Positions 8,523 through 18,465 of a stretch of DNA of 64,000 bases are shown here, one piece after another (the first letter of the stretch is position 1; the number at the start of each line of letters is the position of its first letter). The stretch is taken from NCBI RefSeq assembly GCF_001645185.1, contig NZ_LXTQ01000001.1, forward strand, positions 744,001 through 808,000. Direction: 5' to 3'. The notes below the pieces were generated by a model. It was given only the letters and a program-made list of their open reading frames with translations. It was not told the DNA's origin and did no database searches. A program made the position numbers and the translations under genes. The DNA comes from Methylobacillus sp. MM3. Its GTDB lineage: Bacteria; Pseudomonadota; Gammaproteobacteria; Burkholderiales; Methylophilaceae.

Positions 8523-9509
8523 CTACCCTGCCAGACTTTCAGCCGCGAGAAACTTTTTGACCTTGAGCGCATACTGGCCGTTGTGCACTCCATATCCGCA
8601 CTCCAGAACCGGAACCCCCTCGACATGCGCGGTAATCGAGTCTGGAATATCCAGCGATATCACATCGCCGATCTTCATTTCCAGCAATTCGCGCACCGTC
8701 AATTCAGCTTCCGTCAGGTTGGCAACCAGCTTTACTTCGGTCGACTGCACCTGGCTGCTCAGGAAATTGACCCAGCGTTCGTCAACCTCCATGCGATCGC
8801 CATGCATGTCTTCATACAACTGGTCGCGGATCGGTTCAATCATAGCATAGGGCATGCATACGTGAAAATCGCCGCCGACCGGCCCGATCTCGATATTGAA
8901 TGTGGTTACCACAACCACTTCGCTCGGCGTGGCGATGTTCGCGAACTGCGTATTCATTTCCGAACGGATGTAATCGAACTTGATCGGATGGACGGGCGCC
9001 CAGGCTTTTTCCAGCTCGTCAGTCGCCACGCCCAGGAGATTGCGGATGATACGCTGCTCCGTCTGGGTGAAATCCCGCCCTTCGACACGCGTGTGATACC
9101 GGCCATCGCCGCCAAAGAGATTATCGATGACCATGAACACCAGATTCGGGTCGAAAATCATCAGCGCCGTGCCGCGCAAGGGTTTGACATGCATCAGGTT
9201 GAGATTGGTGGGAACCACCAGATTGCGGACAAACTCTGCATACTTCAATAACTTTACCGGGCCGACCGAAATTTCGGCCGTGCGGCGGGTGAAGTTGAAT
9301 AAACCGATACGCAGATTACGAGCAAACCGTTCGTTAATGACTTCCATCGTGGGCATGCGGCCCCGCACGATGCGATCCTGGCTTGCGAGATTGTAGCTTT
9401 GAACGCCGACAGCTTCTCCTGCGTGCACATCTTCGGCCGCATCGGATTCGCCGCTTACCCCTTTCAGCAGGGCATCGACCTCTTCCTGTGACAGGATATC
9501 GTCAGACAT
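8523..9509 (-). CDS. fliM: Flagellar motor switch protein FliM
   Basis: A 328-residue FliM. The N-terminal CheY-P binding segment MSDDILSQEEVDALLKGV is present. It is followed by the CheC-like middle domain and a C-terminal SpoA domain (about 250-320). It forms the C-ring with FliG and FliN and receives phospho-CheY, whose gene lies at 22 kb. fliL lies 33 bases upstream. Confidence 0.97.
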   Translation of the reverse strand: MSDDILSQEEVDALLKGVSGESDAAEDVHAGEAVGVQSYNLASQDRIVRGRMPTMEVINERFARNLRIGLFNFTRRTAEISVGPVKLLKYAEFVRNLVVPTNLNLMHVKPLRGTALMIFDPNLVFMVIDNLFGGDGRYHTRVEGRDFTQTEQRIIRNLLGVATDELEKAWAPVHPIKFDYIRSEMNTQFANIATPSEVVVVTTFNIEIGPVGGDFHVCMPYAMIEPIRDQLYEDMHGDRMEVDERWVNFLSSQVQSTEVKLVANLTEAELTVRELLEMKIGDVISLDIPDSITAHVEGVPVLECGYGVHNGQYALKVKKFLAAESLAG

Positions 9510-9542
9510 ATCTCAATTTTGTTTGCTCGAATTCAACCCGCA

Positions 9543-10064
9543 TTACTGCACGATGAAGGAAGCCGGCAAGATCACTTCCTTCACACCCCGTTTGGCAACC
9601 TCGCCAGGACGAATTTCCAATGTTTCGTTTACGACTTTCTTCAGATCGTCCTTAAGCTTCACATCGCTTCCTGGCGCCAGCATCTCCGCCATGGTCTTGG
9701 TGCGCAGCAAGCTGCTGATACGGTCGCTCAATTTGGACTTTTTCTCTTCAACGAGCTTGGCCGTTTCCTCATTGGCTACCTCCAGCTCAAGCTTTGGAAC
9801 CTGCAGGTAATGGGCGGAACCATCCTCAGCTTGAATATTGACCGTAAACTTTTCCTCAAAAGGTACCAGAACGGTCTTGGCATGCTCTACTTCCGCATGC
9901 ACGGCCTCCTCCTTGTCTTTCCCCTTCTTGCCTTTACCCCCGAGTAGCAGGAAAGCTGCGGCTCCGCCCGCTATCGCCAATGCCAGCACTGCGATGATGA
10001 TAATCAACAGTTTTTTGCTTTTACGCGGAGGAACAACCTCCGCCGCCACTTCTTCCTTGGCCAT
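9543..10064 (-). CDS. fliL: Flagellar basal body-associated protein FliL
   Basis: A 173-residue single-pass inner-membrane protein: a short basic cytoplasmic N-terminus, a helix at about 19-47 (LLIIIIAVLALAIAGGAAAF), a Lys-rich stretch, and a periplasmic FliL domain ending in the typical I-L-P-x-SFIVQ. It associates with the stators. It is the first gene of the second flagellar transcription unit: a terminator and a promoter-like sequence lie between it and fliK. Confidence 0.94.
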   Translation of the reverse strand: MAKEEVAAEVVPPRKSKKLLIIIIAVLALAIAGGAAAFLLLGGKGKKGKDKEEAVHAEVEHAKTVLVPFEEKFTVNIQAEDGSAHYLQVPKLELEVANEETAKLVEEKKSKLSDRISSLLRTKTMAEMLAPGSDVKLKDDLKKVVNETLEIRPGEVAKRGVKEVILPASFIVQ

Positions 10065-10126
10065 TACCGCTCCATCTGATTTACGCTAAATAGACGGACT
10101 AAACCCATCCTCTATCACTCAAGCGG

Positions 10127-10155
10127 TTTATAACCTTAACTTCCATAAAAAACAA
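10127..10155 (-). promoter_or_regulatory. Candidate promoter of the fliL-fliR operon
   Basis: On the minus strand TTGTTT (10155-10150) is followed after 17 bases by TATAAA (10132-10127), a reasonable sigma70-type pair 63 bases upstream of the fliL ATG. No sigma54 or sigma28 match of comparable quality was found in the 216-base gap. Confidence 0.45.
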
Positions 10156-10212
10156 GTGGTTTTGCCATATTATTTATGCGGTTTGTCAGACCATTCGGAC
10201 GACATGCGCAAC

Positions 10213-10241
10213 ATAAAAACAAAAGGCGCCCCCAGGGCGCC
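10213..10241 (-). terminator. Rho-independent terminator after fliK
   Basis: GGCGCCC (10225-10231) pairs with GGGCGCC (10235-10241). On the minus strand the hairpin is followed by TTTTGTTTTTAT. It ends the fliE-fliK transcript. Confidence 0.8.
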
Positions 10242-10280
10242 AGAAAGATGCGGCAATCATCCGCACAAAGCCATCGATGC

Positions 10281-11294
10281 TCAGGCGAAAAAATCGACCA
10301 TGCCATTACGTTCAAGGGAGGTAACGGCTGCCGGCAACATCGAAGTAAAATCGTTGTCAGACTCTTGCTCCCATCTTCGGGATGAATGGCTGGCCTGCTG
10401 TTCTCCTTGCTGTTGCTGCTGTGAAGCCAAGCCGACATTGACCGAAACGTTTCCAAGATTGATACCGCTTTCGCCAAACATTTCGCGCAATCGCGGCATC
10501 GCCGCTTCGAGGGCCTCCTTGACGGGCATGTGCTGGGTATTGAATGTCAGTGTCGCCTGGCCGTCGCTCATGCTGAGTTTAATTTCCAGGGGCCCCAATG
10601 AAGGAGGATTAAGCCGGAGTTCCGCTCCTTGATGCTGCTGGCCCACCATCCACATCACACGATCGCCGAGCGCATCGCTCCAGGCCGCGCTCGCTACCGG
10701 TTGTGGAATCGCACCGGAGACAGGGGATGTGGGGGATGCAGCGGCTGGCTTCGCATGCATCGCCGGCCGCACTGACTGCTCAGCCAGCGCCTCCGAAGAA
10801 GCGGAAAATACCGATTGCGGTTCCATATCGGCAAAAGATGCCGAATTCCCGGCAACCGATTGCCGCCCCGCCATGACTTCTTCAGTAATATTCGCCGCCA
10901 GTGCCTGGCCTCGAACGGCACCGATTACTTGCCCGGAAGCCGATAAGGTCGGGAGTTCTTCCGCGGAAGGCTCGGCAGCAACCGGGACGGCAGGAACAAC
11001 AGGCATCCCCATCACACCCTGCGGCAATTGCACGAGGGTATCCGAAAACCCCGCGTCCGCGCTTATCTCCCGAGTCGAATCAATATCTAAAAGACCTTCC
11101 ACATCAATGACTTCCCCGGACTTCCCCAACTGCCCCTCAGCGGAAATACCCAGTTGTTGCGCAAGCATTGCGGCAAAGAATATTGGCGTATCTGCCTGAC
11201 CGGGAAGGCCGGTCAATGTAGCGTCGACAGCGGAAGTTTCGCCTGGAGACAACATCTGTGCGGAAAGCTGTGTCGGAAGGATTACTGCGGCCAT
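10281..11294 (-). CDS. fliK: Flagellar hook-length control protein FliK
   Basis: A 337-residue protein with a low-complexity Ala/Ser/Pro-rich N-terminal two thirds. The C-terminal flagellar hook-length control domain is at about 210-300, with the typical GAELRLNPPSLGPLEIKLSM and the T-Q-MPVKEALEAAMPRLREMF helix. It measures hook length and switches export specificity. I chose the ATG at 11294 (MAAVILPTQ); the frame remains open upstream to 11333. It lies 69 bases after fliJ. Confidence 0.9.
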   Translation of the reverse strand: MAAVILPTQLSAQMLSPGETSAVDATLTGLPGQADTPIFFAAMLAQQLGISAEGQLGKSGEVIDVEGLLDIDSTREISADAGFSDTLVQLPQGVMGMPVVPAVPVAAEPSAEELPTLSASGQVIGAVRGQALAANITEEVMAGRQSVAGNSASFADMEPQSVFSASSEALAEQSVRPAMHAKPAAASPTSPVSGAIPQPVASAAWSDALGDRVMWMVGQQHQGAELRLNPPSLGPLEIKLSMSDGQATLTFNTQHMPVKEALEAAMPRLREMFGESGINLGNVSVNVGLASQQQQQGEQQASHSSRRWEQESDNDFTSMLPAAVTSLERNGMVDFFA

Positions 11295-11363
11295 TATGCA
11301 CCTGTGTATGGAATTTACACAGGGAATAAGCAACTACCGTTCCAACTGAAAAATCGAAGCAGA

Positions 11364-11816
11364 TTATTCTGGAGTATCGCTGTTGCGGCGATGCAGATTA
11401 CGGGCAAACTCATCCTGCAACCGCTGATCCAGCCGCTCTTCGGACTTTCGTTCCGCCTCGTCATGGCGTTGGCGCAACGTCTGATATGCCTTGACTTCGC
11501 GCTCGCGCGCCTGCCATTCTTCTTGCCCCTTGTGCCAGCGCATGCGGCAGCGCTCGACCTCTTCGGCCTGGGCGCGTATCGCCAACTCCAGCTTCAGTAT
11601 GAAAGCCTGGAAATCCCGGAGTTGCGAAATGGAAAATCCGGTTTGTGCCTGCTGATGCAAACGCTGGTTGTATTCGTCGAGGAATCCCTGCAATTGGTGC
11701 AGTTTGTTTTCGGAATCCTGCCACGCCTGCTTGAGTCGAGCTAGCGCCTGCGCAGCCGCCTGACTGCGATCCTCCGCCAGATTGATCAATGGCTGCAAAT
11801 GAAAAGGCTTGGCCAT
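11364..11816 (-). CDS. fliJ: Flagellar export chaperone FliJ
   Basis: A 150-residue protein that is almost entirely charged coiled coil (A-x2-LARLKQAWQDSENKLHQLQ-FLDEYNQRL), as in the FliJ family. FliJ links the FliI ATPase to the export gate. It lies 21 bases downstream of fliI. Confidence 0.88.
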   Translation of the reverse strand: MAKPFHLQPLINLAEDRSQAAAQALARLKQAWQDSENKLHQLQGFLDEYNQRLHQQAQTGFSISQLRDFQAFILKLELAIRAQAEEVERCRMRWHKGQEEWQAREREVKAYQTLRQRHDEAERKSEERLDQRLQDEFARNLHRRNSDTPE

Positions 11817-11837
11817 GGATTATTCCTCTTTAACGCG

Positions 11838-13253
11838 TCAAGGCATCCCCAGTAATGTTGCCAGCTCATGGCGGCTATCCGCAACGCCAACCCGCTCTTC
11901 GACCGGCTGGCGCAAAAAGGCTTCCAGATGCGGATACAGCATGATCGCTTCGTCTAATTGCGGATCGGTGCCGCGCACATAAGCGCCGACATTGATCAGG
12001 TCGCGGCTGCGCTGATAGCGGGAATACAACGATTTGAAGCGCCGCACCAGGTCGAACTCCGTATTGGTAATCAACGAGTTCATCGCGCGACTGATGGAGG
12101 CCTCGATGTCAATTGCCGGGTAGTGGCCCTGATCGGCCAGATTACGCGATAGCACAATGTGGCCGTCGAGAATGGCGCGGGCGCTATCGGCGATAGGGTC
12201 CATCTGGTCGTCGCCCTCCGCCAGCACCGTATAAAAGGCGGTAATCGAGCCTCCGCCGCGAACACCGTTGCCGGCACGCTCGACCAATTGCGGCAGTTTG
12301 GCAAACACGGAGGGCGGATAGCCGCGAGTAGCGGGCGGCTCGCCGACAGCCAGCGCGATTTCACGCTGGGCCATCGCATAACGGGTCAGCGAATCCATGA
12401 TCAGCAGCACATTCTTACCCTGATCGCGGAAATACTCGGCAACAGCCGTTGCATAAGCCGCGCCATGCAATCGCATCAGGGGCGGCGTATCGGCAGGCGC
12501 AGCCACCACGACGGAACGCGCCATACCCTCTTCGCCGAGAATCTGCTCGATGAACTCCTTGACCTCGCGGCCGCGCTCGCCGATGAGGCCGACCACGGTG
12601 ATATCGGCATCGGTGTATCGGGCCATCATGCCCAGCAGCATGCTTTTACCGACACCGCTGCCGGCGAACAACCCCATCCGCTGTCCCCGCCCAACCGGCA
12701 ACAAGGCATTGATCGCACGCACGCCGACATCCAGCGTTTCGCGGATCGGTTCACGCAACAAGGGATTGGCCGGACGGCTTTGCAGCGGGGCGCGATCGGC
12801 CAGTTGCAACGGCCCCAGCTGATCCAGCGGACGGCCGTTGCCATCCAGCACGCGGCCCAGCATTTGCGGCCCAACGGATATCTGCTTTACGCGGTCTTCC
12901 GACCGGCGACGCAAGACCTGCGGCCGGTGGCCGTGCTGAGGATGAGGAGCCGGCTCGGCCTCGACCAGTGAAACGCTCGCTCCGGGCACGACACCGTATA
13001 CGTCCGCCTCCGGCATCAGGAGCAATTTATCGCCGGAAAAACCGACAACTTCCGCGTCGACGGTCTGACCGTTAGGGAGAGAGATGATGCAAACGCTGCC
13101 AACAGGAGCCTTGACGCCGACCGCCTCCAGGACCAGTCCGGCCACACGCGTCAGTTTTCCGGTCGCCTTCCAGGGAGAAGTATGCGTAATCGCTTCGCTG
13201 CAGTCGCTGAGGTAGTGGTTCCAGTTGTCGATCAGCTTGTTAGCGCGGGCCAT
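11838..13253 (-). CDS. fliI: Flagellum-specific ATP synthase FliI
   Basis: A 471-residue F1-beta-like export ATPase. Walker A is [11 protein letters not shown] at 194-204. The [12 protein letters not shown] and [19 protein letters not shown] (Walker B) segments are intact. It powers export substrate unloading at the inner membrane. A His/Pro/Arg-rich stretch around residues 100-120 ([17 protein letters not shown]) breaks the N-terminal part and is probably a loop insertion. Its start overlaps the end of fliH by 14 bases. Confidence 0.97.
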   Translation of the reverse strand: MARANKLIDNWNHYLSDCSEAITHTSPWKATGKLTRVAGLVLEAVGVKAPVGSVCIISLPNGQTVDAEVVGFSGDKLLLMPEADVYGVVPGASVSLVEAEPAPHPQHGHRPQVLRRRSEDRVKQISVGPQMLGRVLDGNGRPLDQLGPLQLADRAPLQSRPANPLLREPIRETLDVGVRAINALLPVGRGQRMGLFAGSGVGKSMLLGMMARYTDADITVVGLIGERGREVKEFIEQILGEEGMARSVVVAAPADTPPLMRLHGAAYATAVAEYFRDQGKNVLLIMDSLTRYAMAQREIALAVGEPPATRGYPPSVFAKLPQLVERAGNGVRGGGSITAFYTVLAEGDDQMDPIADSARAILDGHIVLSRNLADQGHYPAIDIEASISRAMNSLITNTEFDLVRRFKSLYSRYQRSRDLINVGAYVRGTDPQLDEAIMLYPHLEAFLRQPVEERVGVADSRHELATLLGMP

Positions 13254-13890
13254 CTTCGTCGAGCCAACTCATGTCTTTTCCGAGTGCAGCCGCCAGGCGC
13301 TCCCACCTATTCGCCAGCGTTGCATCGATCTCGGTGGCAGTAGTTTCGATGCGGCAGCCGCCGCGGGCGATGCGCTGATCCTCGACGACTTTCCAACCGC
13401 CCAGCGCAATTTCATTTTGCATGTAAGTCTTTACCAGCGCTGCATCCTCGGGGTGAAGATGCAGATGCGGGTGCTGGGAATGTTGCGGGATGCTTTCCAT
13501 GACATTGCGTACGATGGGCAACAGCAGCTCCGGGCGCACCTTGAGCGACTGCCGCAAAATCTGCTTGGAAATTTCCAGGGAAAGATTCAGCAGCTCTTCG
13601 CTCGTGGATTTTCCGAACTGCTTGATGGCATCTTCCACCGAAGCAAGCAATTCCTTCATCTGCAGGAACTCCTCCTCGGCTTTCGCGACCCCCTGCTTGT
13701 AACCGGCTTCCTGGCCTTCGCTGTAGCCAAGGTCATAGCCTTCCTGATGCGCCTGGCGATGGATATCCTCCAACGCCTCAGCCGTGGGAAGCTTGACTCG
13801 CTGAACCTCGACATCCACCTCGTCCAGCGCTGCCGGTTCCCAGCGCTGGTAGTTTGTGCCGCTGTCGTGCTGCATAGTATCTTTCGCCAC
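13240..13890 (-). CDS. fliH: Flagellar assembly protein FliH
   Basis: A 216-residue FliH-type protein. It has the characteristic G-x3-G helix region ([20 protein letters not shown], about 52-71) and a C-terminal domain related to V-type ATPase subunit E ([16 protein letters not shown]). It regulates FliI and docks it at the C-ring. The first possible codon is GTG at 13890; an ATG five codons later (13875) is equally possible. Confidence 0.92.
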   Translation of the reverse strand: MAKDTMQHDSGTNYQRWEPAALDEVDVEVQRVKLPTAEALEDIHRQAHQEGYDLGYSEGQEAGYKQGVAKAEEEFLQMKELLASVEDAIKQFGKSTSEELLNLSLEISKQILRQSLKVRPELLLPIVRNVMESIPQHSQHPHLHLHPEDAALVKTYMQNEIALGGWKVVEDQRIARGGCRIETTATEIDATLANRWERLAAALGKDMSWLDEDGPR

Positions 13891-13929
13891 GATTAACCCC
13901 GGTTCGCGAACTGCCGGCCGGATGCCGGG

Positions 13930-14922
13930 TTAAACAAAACTTTCCTCGCCCTTGCCGCCGAGAACGATCTGGCCTTCGTCTGCCAGACGCCGCACGATCT
14001 TGAGAATCTCCTTCTGCTCGCCCTCCACTTCGCTGAGACGAACCGGCCCCTTGGCTTCGAGATCATCCCGCAACATTTCGGCCGCGCGCTGCGACATGTT
14101 CTTGAAGATTTTCTCGCGCATTTCCGGCGTGGCGCCCTTGAGAGCAACGATCAGGGACTCGGACTGAATCTCGCGCAACAGCAACTGGATACCGCGGTCG
14201 TCGATCTTGCCGATATCCTCGAACACAAACATTTCGTCCTGAATCCTCTGGGCCAGCTCCTCGTCGAACTCCTTGATGTTGCCGATAACGGTGCTCTCCA
14301 CGGTTCCTCCCATGAAGTTGAGGATTTCCGCCGCCGCCTTGACGCCGCCCACCTTGGATTTCTTGATATGGTCCGAGCCGGACAACAGCTTGGTCAACAC
14401 GTCGTTCAACTCTCGTAGCGCGTGCGGCTGCACGCCGTCGAGCGTCGCGATTCGCAGCATGACATCGTTGCGCAAACGCTCGGTGAACAGCTGGAGGATT
14501 TCGCTCGCCTGATCGTAATCGAGATGCACCAGTATTGTCGCAATGATCTGTGGGTGCTCGTTCTTGATCATTTCCGCAACGGAGGCGGAATCCATCCATT
14601 TCAGGCTTTCGATACCGCTGGTATCGCCGCCTTGCAGAATGCGGTCGATCAGATTGGTCGCCTTGTCGCCCAGGGCTTTGGTCAAAATACTGCGGATATA
14701 GTTATCCGACCCCACGCCCAGCGTCGTCCGTTCTTCCGCCTCTGCACGAAAATCGCGCAACGATACCTGGATTTGTTCACGGGTGATATTGTCCAGGCCC
14801 GCCATCGCCATGCCGATTTTCTGGACCTCCTTCGGACCCAGGTACTTCAGCACCTCGGCAGCCTCCTCCTCGCCAATGCTCATCAGGAGGATGGCGCTTT
14901 TAAGAACCCCGTCCTCACTCAT
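13930..14922 (-). CDS. fliG: Flagellar motor switch protein FliG
   Basis: A 330-residue FliG. The N-, middle and C-terminal armadillo-like domains are complete. The EHPQIIATILVHLD motif (middle domain) and the torque helix LLREIQSESLIVALKG are visible. FliG connects the MS ring (FliF) to the C-ring and interacts with the stators. Its ATG overlaps the fliF stop by 4 bases. Confidence 0.97.
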   Translation of the reverse strand: MSEDGVLKSAILLMSIGEEEAAEVLKYLGPKEVQKIGMAMAGLDNITREQIQVSLRDFRAEAEERTTLGVGSDNYIRSILTKALGDKATNLIDRILQGGDTSGIESLKWMDSASVAEMIKNEHPQIIATILVHLDYDQASEILQLFTERLRNDVMLRIATLDGVQPHALRELNDVLTKLLSGSDHIKKSKVGGVKAAAEILNFMGGTVESTVIGNIKEFDEELAQRIQDEMFVFEDIGKIDDRGIQLLLREIQSESLIVALKGATPEMREKIFKNMSQRAAEMLRDDLEAKGPVRLSEVEGEQKEILKIVRRLADEGQIVLGGKGEESFV

Positions 14923-16571
14923 TCCTTGTTCACCCAGTCCTTGACGACATTAGCAACGATCTTGGGTTCCTGCTTGGCCATATCCTTCACGAGTTGAAGG
15001 TCTTCCTCATACGAATGCGTTCTCTTGCCGATAGTTACGACCGCACCCTCTCCCTCCGCCGTCGCAAAAGGCTCCTGCATGGCGGGCCCCTCGGCACCTG
15101 CCGCCCTGGCGCTGCCGATCGCCGACAATTCCGTCAGCATGGGCTTGAGCACTCCCAGCACCAGATACATCAGCAGGCCGGCAATGACGAGATATTTCAC
15201 GATCTCCTTGGCCAGCGCCTGCATCGCAGGGTCTTTCCAGATCGGCAAGGACGCCAGTTCCTCGCCTTCGGCAAGGTTGAATGGCGCATTCACCACATTC
15301 AAGGTATCGCCACGCGCCTGGTTGAAACCCATGGCCTCTTTCGCCAGGTTATAGACCTGCGCAAGCTCTTCCTTGGACAAGGCCTGATAAGTGACCTTGC
15401 CCTTCTTGTCCCTGATTGCCTTGTTATTGACCACGACCGCGACAGACAGCCGCTTGATGCTACCTACCGGCAGCTTCGTGTGGCTGATCGTCTTGTCCAG
15501 TTCGTAATTGGTCGTGGACTCCTTGTGAATGGGGCCTACCACAGCGGTATTGTTTGCCGCCGTTGCAGGTGTCCTTCCCCCTGCAGCATTGATAGGCGCT
15601 GTCGCGGCTCCCGGCGGCTGATTCGACAAAGCACCCGGGACGCCGCCCGCCGTTTGCCCGTCGCCGGCCGTTTCCGAAGTTTGCTGGCTACGGATACTGG
15701 ACTGTTCCGGCGTGGGATTGGGTTTATAGGTTTCGGCCGTCTGCTCGGTAAATGAAAAATCCAGGTCGGCGGTCACCTGCGCCCGAATATTGCTGACCCC
15801 AGTGATCGGGCTAATAATGCTTTCGATGCGGCGCGTATAACTTTGTTCAACCTGATGAAGGTATTCCAGCTGGCTTGAATCCAAGCCGAGGACAGTACCC
15901 TTGTCACCATTTTGCGTCAGCATATTGCCGTTCTGGTCGATGACGGTCACATTGCCCGGCGGCATTTCCGGCACACTGCTGGAAACCAGATGAACGATAC
16001 CCTCTACTTGAGCCTTGTCCAGCACACGCCCGGAGTAGAGACTGACCAGCACGGAGGCAGAGGGCTTCTGCTGCTCGCGTACAAAGACGGTGGGTTTGGG
16101 GATGGCAAGATGAACGCGCGCGCCCTGCACAGCCGAGATCGTTTCGATGGTGCGTGTGATTTCGCCTTCCAGCGCGCGCTGATAATTGATGTTTTCCTGA
16201 AACTGGGTGAGCCCGAATTTCTGGTTGTCCATCAATTCAAAGCCGACGGCACCGCCTTTGGGCAAGCCTTCGGAAGCAAGCTTCAGCCTTGCCTCGTACA
16301 CCATCGCGGATGGCACAAGTATGGTGCCGCCTTCGCCCATCTTGTACGGGATATTCTGTTTCTGGAGGGATTCGATTACGGCGCCGCCGTCCCGGTCGCC
16401 CAGGTTGCCGTAAAGCACGCGGTAGTCCGGAGCCTGCGCCCACATGAGGGCACCGATAATAATGGCGATCACTGCCGCCACCGCCACCATCAGGCCGAAT
16501 TTTCGCTGCGGCGGGAGTTGGTTAAACCCCCGCATCAACGCGCTGAATGATTGCCCAGAAGCTTCGGCCAT
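14919..16571 (-). CDS. fliF: Flagellar MS-ring protein FliF
   Basis: A 550-residue FliF. It has an N-terminal membrane helix (about 25-44), YscJ-like ring-building motifs including RALEGEITRTIETISAVQGA, a Pro/Ala/Gly/Gln-rich loop (about 285-345), a second helix (about 437-457), and a short C-terminal FliG-binding tail ending IVANVVKDWVNKE. It forms the membrane ring on which the basal body is built. The 134-base gap to fliE shows no clear promoter or terminator. Confidence 0.97.
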   Translation of the reverse strand: MAEASGQSFSALMRGFNQLPPQRKFGLMVAVAAVIAIIIGALMWAQAPDYRVLYGNLGDRDGGAVIESLQKQNIPYKMGEGGTILVPSAMVYEARLKLASEGLPKGGAVGFELMDNQKFGLTQFQENINYQRALEGEITRTIETISAVQGARVHLAIPKPTVFVREQQKPSASVLVSLYSGRVLDKAQVEGIVHLVSSSVPEMPPGNVTVIDQNGNMLTQNGDKGTVLGLDSSQLEYLHQVEQSYTRRIESIISPITGVSNIRAQVTADLDFSFTEQTAETYKPNPTPEQSSIRSQQTSETAGDGQTAGGVPGALSNQPPGAATAPINAAGGRTPATAANNTAVVGPIHKESTTNYELDKTISHTKLPVGSIKRLSVAVVVNNKAIRDKKGKVTYQALSKEELAQVYNLAKEAMGFNQARGDTLNVVNAPFNLAEGEELASLPIWKDPAMQALAKEIVKYLVIAGLLMYLVLGVLKPMLTELSAIGSARAAGAEGPAMQEPFATAEGEGAVVTIGKRTHSYEEDLQLVKDMAKQEPKIVANVVKDWVNKE

Positions 16572-16705
16572 ATTTCTCTATCGATAGCTCAAATACCGTT
16601 GAGTATTTTGAATTGCGTTGGGCGCTATTGTAATGGAAATAGGGTGGAAATGCGCCGCGAATTGCAGCGCAGATAATAAGGAGGAAAAACGCGGAAAAAG
16701 CGGGC

Positions 16706-17023
16706 TTAAACCTGCATGTTCATGATGTCCTGATACGCGGTCACCAGCTTGTTGCGTACCTGCACCATGGTCTGGAACGAGAGATTGGCTTTTTGCAACG
16801 ATACCATCACATCCTGGATGTTGGCATCCGGCTGCCCGAGCTGAAATGCCTGGGCCAGCTTGTCGGCATCCTGCTGGACGGCATTCACGCCTTCGACCGC
16901 GTCCTTGAGCATACCGGCAAAATCTGCCGCTCCGCCCTCCGCTGCCGGCGCACTTTTGCCAGCCGCAAGCGCAGAGGTGGCGCTCAGCTGACTGAGTAAT
17001 TGATCGATGCCTTTGGTATCCAT
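16706..17023 (-). CDS. fliE: Flagellar hook-basal body protein FliE
   Basis: A 105-residue FliE with the conserved C-terminal half: F-x2-ML-x2[18 protein letters not shown] and the end [25 protein letters not shown]. It connects the MS ring to the rod. It is the first structural gene of the fliE-fliK unit and lies 116 bases downstream of fleR. Confidence 0.95.
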   Translation of the reverse strand: MDTKGIDQLLSQLSATSALAAGKSAPAAEGGAADFAGMLKDAVEGVNAVQQDADKLAQAFQLGQPDANIQDVMVSLQKANLSFQTMVQVRNKLVTAYQDIMNMQV

Positions 17024-17098
17024 TGCTATCCTTGTGCCTGCATTGCCGGGCGGGAGCCTACCTGAAAAATGATTATATTCCCTGTGGAGCCAGGCTGC

Positions 17099-17126
17099 AT
17101 ATTATTCATATACATAGACAAAGCAA
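17099..17126 (-). promoter_or_regulatory. Candidate promoter upstream of fliE
   Basis: Minus-strand TTGCTT (17126-17121), 16-base spacer, TATA-like TAATAT (17104-17099). It lies in the fleR-fliE gap, 76 bases before the fliE ATG. I looked for a sigma54 site there, as expected for a FleR target, and found none with correct GG/GC spacing. Confidence 0.35.
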
Positions 17127-17139
17127 TTCGCATGCCCGT

Positions 17140-18465
17140 TCAATCAGCCTCGCGATACTGCTGCAATTTATGCCGCAACGTACGCTCGCTCATCCCCAGT
17201 TTTTGGGCGGCCAGCTTGCGCGACCCATTGACCGAGGCCAGCGTTGTCATGATGTGCGCTTTCTCCAGCGACTTGAGATCCTGCGCGCCCTCTTCCTCAT
17301 CATGGTTCTCATCTGTGTGTACCAATGCACCCTGCGAGGAGGGCAAGTGCAAATGCTCGGGCTTTACCACTTCGGCAGGCGCAAGAATCACGGCACGCTG
17401 GATAACGTTTTCCATTTCGCGCACATTCCCCGGCCATCCGTAATTCAGCATGGCCTGCTCGGAGGAAGCATCAAGGCGCAAGCCGCCGCGTCCCATGGCG
17501 CTTGCCATATCGTTCAGGAATCGCCGGGCCAGCGGCAGGATGTCCTGCTTGCGCTCGCGCAGCGGCAATATTTTCAGCGGAAATACATTCAGGCGGTAAT
17601 ACAAATCTTCCCTGAAGTTACCCTTGGCTACTTCAGTCTGCATATCGCGATTGGTAGTGGCAACAATGCGAACATCAAGCGAGATTGCCTTGTGCCCTCC
17701 AACGCGCTCTACTTCGCGTTCCTGCAACACGCGCAGCAGCTTGGCCTGCAACGCCAGCGGCATTTCGGAGATTTCGTCCAGCAGCAAAGTGCCACCCTGT
17801 GCCTGCTCGAATTTTCCTGCCTGAGCCTGTGTTGCTCCGGTAAACGCACCCTTTTCGTAGCCGAACATTGTTGCTTCAAGCAGATTATCCGGGATGGCCG
17901 CGCAATTGATCGCCACAAAGGGCTGCGTTGCACGTGGCGAATGCCGGTGAATAAAACGTGCAAGCACCTCTTTGCCGGTTCCGCTCTCACCTGAAATCAT
18001 GACGGTGGCGGGCGTCCCTGCTACACGCAAGGCAAGCGAGAAAAGCTCACTGGTCCGGGGATCGTCCATCACGGCATCGCCATCCTCCCCGAAACTGACC
18101 GGCAGCATATATCGCGCCACCTGAGCCAGCAAATCAGCCACATCGAAAGGCTTCACCATGTAATTGCTGGCGCCTTCGCGCATGGCCTCAACCGCCTGCG
18201 AAATGACACCGTAAGCCGTCATTAACAGCACGGGCAAATGCGGCCAGCGCGACTTGATCTCGTGCAACAGCGTGATGCCGTTCATGTTCGGCATCTGCAC
18301 ATCGGTAATGACCAGGCCGACCGCATGCTCCTTCAACAATTCGATCGCATGCGCGCCATCCACTGCCGCATGAACCCGGTAGCGGGAAAGTGTCAGCGTG
18401 TCACTAAGCGCCTCGCGCAAATCGGGGTCGTCTTCCACCACCAGGATGGGCAATGGCTTTTTCAT
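17140..18465 (-). CDS. fleR: Sigma54-dependent flagellar response regulator FleR (FlrC type)
   Basis: A 441-residue NtrC-family activator. The receiver domain has acidic residues E11/D12/D13, phospho-acceptor D55 and K105. The AAA+ domain has Walker A GESGTGKE (159-166) and the sigma54-contacting loop GAFTGA (206-211). A Fis-type helix-turn-helix sits at the C-terminus (about 400-438, L-A-QKLGMSERTLRHKLQQY). With its partner kinase FleS it should activate mid-class flagellar genes through sigma54 RNA polymerase. Its ATG overlaps the fleS stop by 4 bases (ATGA). Confidence 0.93.
   Translation of the reverse strand: MKKPLPILVVEDDPDLREALSDTLTLSRYRVHAAVDGAHAIELLKEHAVGLVITDVQMPNMNGITLLHEIKSRWPHLPVLLMTAYGVISQAVEAMREGASNYMVKPFDVADLLAQVARYMLPVSFGEDGDAVMDDPRTSELFSLALRVAGTPATVMISGESGTGKEVLARFIHRHSPRATQPFVAINCAAIPDNLLEATMFGYEKGAFTGATQAQAGKFEQAQGGTLLLDEISEMPLALQAKLLRVLQEREVERVGGHKAISLDVRIVATTNRDMQTEVAKGNFREDLYYRLNVFPLKILPLRERKQDILPLARRFLNDMASAMGRGGLRLDASSEQAMLNYGWPGNVREMENVIQRAVILAPAEVVKPEHLHLPSSQGALVHTDENHDEEEGAQDLKSLEKAHIMTTLASVNGSRKLAAQKLGMSERTLRHKLQQYREAD

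Noticed and set aside
10127-10200. Possible sigma54 site TGGCAAAACCACTTGT before fliL
   Set aside because: The spacing is one base too long and the GC dinucleotide is missing.
17024-17139. Sigma54 promoter expected upstream of fliE
   Set aside because: No element with GG and GC at the right spacing is present; TGGCTCCACAGGGAA fails at the GC position.
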